A stretch of DNA of 64,000 nt from Erwinia sp. E_sp_B01_1 (lineage in GTDB: Bacteria > Pseudomonadota > Gammaproteobacteria > Enterobacterales > Enterobacteriaceae). A program made the translations under genes and the position numbers. Position 1 is the first letter of the stretch. Every line of letters starts with the position of its first letter. Positions 62,081-64,000 of this stretch are shown one piece after another. The notes under the pieces were generated by a model. It was not told the DNA's origin and made no database searches. It saw only the letters and a program-made list of their open reading frames with translations. The stretch lies in contig NZ_CP142208.1 in NCBI RefSeq assembly GCF_036865545.1, positions 2,108,001 to 2,172,000 of the forward strand, given 5' to 3'.

Positions 62081-62109
62081 CCTGCTACAGTCAGCGGCAT
62101 GCGCCTTAT

Positions 62110-64000
62110 TCAGTAGCCAAAACGGCGCTTACGCAGCCGGTGCAGGCAAGAGAGTTCTGCTTCTCCGGCATTGCGTGAGGCGGTCAGGATGACCTGTTCA
62201 CTGTTGATCGTCCACCCGGCGTTGTCGCTATCCCAGTTTGCTATCACTCTGGGTTCCAGCGTCAGCTCAAGGGTCTGACTTTCGTCAGGTTGCAGCTCAA
62301 CCCGGGCAAACGCTGCCAGCCGGGGCGGGGCTGACCGACTGGCTGGCTGAACATAGATCTGAGGAATATCTGCACCGGCACGCTGCCCTGTGTTGGTCAG
62401 GGTCAGAGTGACATGCAATCCGGCGTTATCCTCATAAGCACTAAAGGCTGTCCAGGCAAAGGAGGTATAACTCAGGCCGAAACCAAACGGGAACAGCGGT
62501 TTTTGTTGCGTGCGGGCAAACCAGCGGTAGCCCACATCAGACCCTTCAACATCATAATCAATATGACGTATCCCTCCTTTAACCGGTGCGCCGGGCAACG
62601 AAGTGGTGGTCGTTGGGTCAATTTGCTCCGGCGTGGGCAACTGCGACTCATCCGCCGGAAAAGTGACCGGCAGGCGTCCGGAGGGATTGACCCGCCCGAA
62701 CAGGACGCCTGCAATAGCCTCGCCGCCGCCAGAACCCGGATACCAGGCCTCAATCACTCCCGCCACTTTATCCAGCCAGGGCATTGTCACCGGGCCACCG
62801 GTTTCCAGCACCACAATCACTGTCTGGTTGGCTGCGGCCAGCCCATCAATCAGCTGATTTTGCGCCTCGCTCAAAGAGAGGCCTTCGGCATCCAGTGCTT
62901 CCGAACGCCACTCTTCGACAAAAACAATCACCGCATCAGCTTCAGAGGCCTGCCCGATCGCTTCCGCGGCATTTTCACCGCTGAGATAAACAACTTCAGC
63001 CGCGCCTGATTCCGCACGGATGGCATGCAGGGGAGAAGAAGGGTGATAGACCTTCTCTGTGGCAATACCCATAAAATCGATGCCCGGCAGTTTCAGGCTG
63101 CCCACCGGCGTCACGGCGGAGGATCCGCCACCTGCCAGCACGCCAGCATCTGCATGTGCGCCTGTGACTAACAGCTTCGCGGCACCTTTTCGCAGGGGCA
63201 GACAATTGCCTGCATTTTTCAGCAGTACGATCCCCTGTTCCGCTTCACGCTGCGCCAGCAGCCGGTGAGCCATGTAATCAATACTGCCCCCCGGTATGGC
63301 TGGCTGATCTATGGCCCCCACTGCAAACAGGCTGCGGAGAATACGGTGAATCATCTCATCGATGCGGCTTTGCGGAACGTCACCGGCTGCCACCGCCTCG
63401 CGCAGCGGGTCAGCGAACCAGACCTTTTCATCAAGGTTAGCGCCGGACTGCACATCAAGCCCCGCCAGCGCGGCCTTCGTGGCAGAATGGGTCGCTCCCC
63501 AGTCTGACATCACCCAGCCAGCAAACTGCCAGTCGCTCTTCAACACTCTGTTCAGCAGGAAATCATTTTCAGAGGCCCATTCGCCGTTAACCAGGTTATA
63601 CCCCGGCATCACTGAGCCGGGCTTGCCGATCTCAATTGCCAGTTCAAACGCCAGCAAATCGGATTCACGCAGGGCAGCTTCGCTGATATCAGAGCTGACC
63701 ACCACACGGCCGGTCTCCTGTGAGTTAACAGCGAAGTGCTTGACGGTAGAAACCACATGCTGAGACTGAATTCCCTTTACGGAATGCCCGGCCAGCACTC
63801 CTGTCAGCAGCGGATCTTCAGAGATGTACTCAAAATTTCTGCCACCACGCGGTTCACGGATAAGATTTGCTCCGCCTGCCAGCTGGACGTTAAATCCTTT
63901 GGCAAAGGCTTCACGTCCCACTACTTCACCGGTGCGTTCAGCCATAACAGTATTAAACGTTGCCCCGAGCAGCAGGCCGGAAGGCAGCGCTGTGGCGTTG
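62110..64000 (-). CDS. Glycoside hydrolase family 3 beta-glucosidase (partial, N-terminus off right edge)
   Basis: At least 629 residues, open at the right edge; 18 codons precede the first in-window ATG at 63945 and continue the frame (ALPSGLLLGATFN). The GH3 N-terminal barrel has KHFAVNSQETGR and the nucleophile Asp in GWVMSDWGATHS; the (alpha/beta)6 sandwich domain has GIVLLKNAGNCLPL and GGGSSAV. A fibronectin III-like domain closes the protein (PLFPFGFGLSYTSF onward). It likely hydrolyses beta-glucosides or aryl-glycosides. Any signal peptide lies outside the window. It converges on nanE without a strong terminator. Confidence 0.88.
   Translation of the reverse strand, partial: NATALPSGLLLGATFNTVMAERTGEVVGREAFAKGFNVQLAGGANLIREPRGGRNFEYISEDPLLTGVLAGHSVKGIQSQHVVSTVKHFAVNSQETGRVVVSSDISEAALRESDLLAFELAIEIGKPGSVMPGYNLVNGEWASENDFLLNRVLKSDWQFAGWVMSDWGATHSATKAALAGLDVQSGANLDEKVWFADPLREAVAAGDVPQSRIDEMIHRILRSLFAVGAIDQPAIPGGSIDYMAHRLLAQREAEQGIVLLKNAGNCLPLRKGAAKLLVTGAHADAGVLAGGGSSAVTPVGSLKLPGIDFMGIATEKVYHPSSPLHAIRAESGAAEVVYLSGENAAEAIGQASEADAVIVFVEEWRSEALDAEGLSLSEAQNQLIDGLAAANQTVIVVLETGGPVTMPWLDKVAGVIEAWYPGSGGGEAIAGVLFGRVNPSGRLPVTFPADESQLPTPEQIDPTTTTSLPGAPVKGGIRHIDYDVEGSDVGYRWFARTQQKPLFPFGFGLSYTSFAWTAFSAYEDNAGLHVTLTLTNTGQRAGADIPQIYVQPASRSAPPRLAAFARVELQPDESQTLELTLEPRVIANWDSDNAGWTINSEQVILTASRNAGEAELSCLHRLRKRRFGY

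Noticed and set aside
1..64000. CRISPR arrays, transposases, integrases, tRNA or rRNA genes
   Set aside because: None were seen on either strand. The only repeated DNA found is the palindromic element and short operator-type repeats.

Overview
The window reads as part of the replication-terminus side of an Enterobacterales chromosome, most likely Erwiniaceae (Erwinia/Pantoea type). The basis is a string of E. coli terminus-region orthologues in recognisable local blocks: manA/fumC/tus with Ter sites, ynfM/ynfL/mlc/bioD2, ynfD/ynfB/ynfA, ydfG/dcp, yeaL, ptrR/sad and sotB. These blocks are reshuffled and interleaved with genes common in plant- and environment-associated enterics: osmU-type osmoprotectant importer, hpxO, fabV, PQQ dehydrogenases and Mn-catalase. 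Family identities come from protein motifs and remembered homologues; nothing was searched. I see no transposase, integrase, CRISPR array, rRNA or tRNA.

Layout. 1-3.9 kb: start of manA, fumC, tus, and an H-NS-family gene bracketed by two Tus-binding Ter sites in the same orientation. 4-9.4 kb: AbrB-family membrane protein, choline carrier BetT, a small DUF1471 secreted protein, a TetR-family regulator and msrA. 9.5-13.9 kb: ynfM/ynfL divergent pair, the glucose regulator mlc with a visible self-operator, and bioD2. 13.9-17.4 kb: four-gene OsmU-type ABC importer. 17.7-21.2 kb: DHA2 efflux pump, ynfD, ynfB, ynfA, ydfG. 21.3-31.8 kb: a purine catabolism block (guaD, xdhABC, dcp, hpxO, a Cys-type racemase) with sigma-54 promoters and NtrC-like sites. 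31.9-40.4 kb: yeaL, an unknown gene, a Glu/Leu/Phe/Val dehydrogenase, the lipid A/Kdo modifying eptB, fabV, ptrR and sad. 40.5-46.4 kb: a frameshifted DCC-family gene, a DUF2231/sorbosone-dehydrogenase pair, a yqjH-yqjI pair, and a chemoreceptor with a sigma-28 promoter. 46.4-52 kb: two divergent glycosyltransferases and a Gcd-type membrane PQQ dehydrogenase. 52-57 kb: sotB, an SDR, and a katN operon with ferritin-like yciE/yciF and a 75-aa last gene. 57.6-64 kb: idnD, an RpiR regulator, a PTS EIICB, nanE and a GH3 beta-glucosidase that runs off the right edge.

How parts work together. GuaD (guanine to xanthine), XdhABC (xanthine to urate) and HpxO (urate to 5-hydroxyisourate) form consecutive steps of purine breakdown, and both transcription units carry a GG-N10-GC promoter plus an NtrC-type palindrome, pointing to nitrogen-limitation control. 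BetT and the OsmU-type importer are two independent osmoprotectant uptake routes. The RpiR/EIICB/NanE genes look like uptake and epimerisation of an N-acetylhexosamine.

The least expected structures are a 124-130 bp palindromic repeat in two copies (37.85 and 44.4 kb) whose closing stems differ by compensating base changes, the Ter pair around the H-NS gene, and the complete nitrogen-control architecture upstream of guaD.
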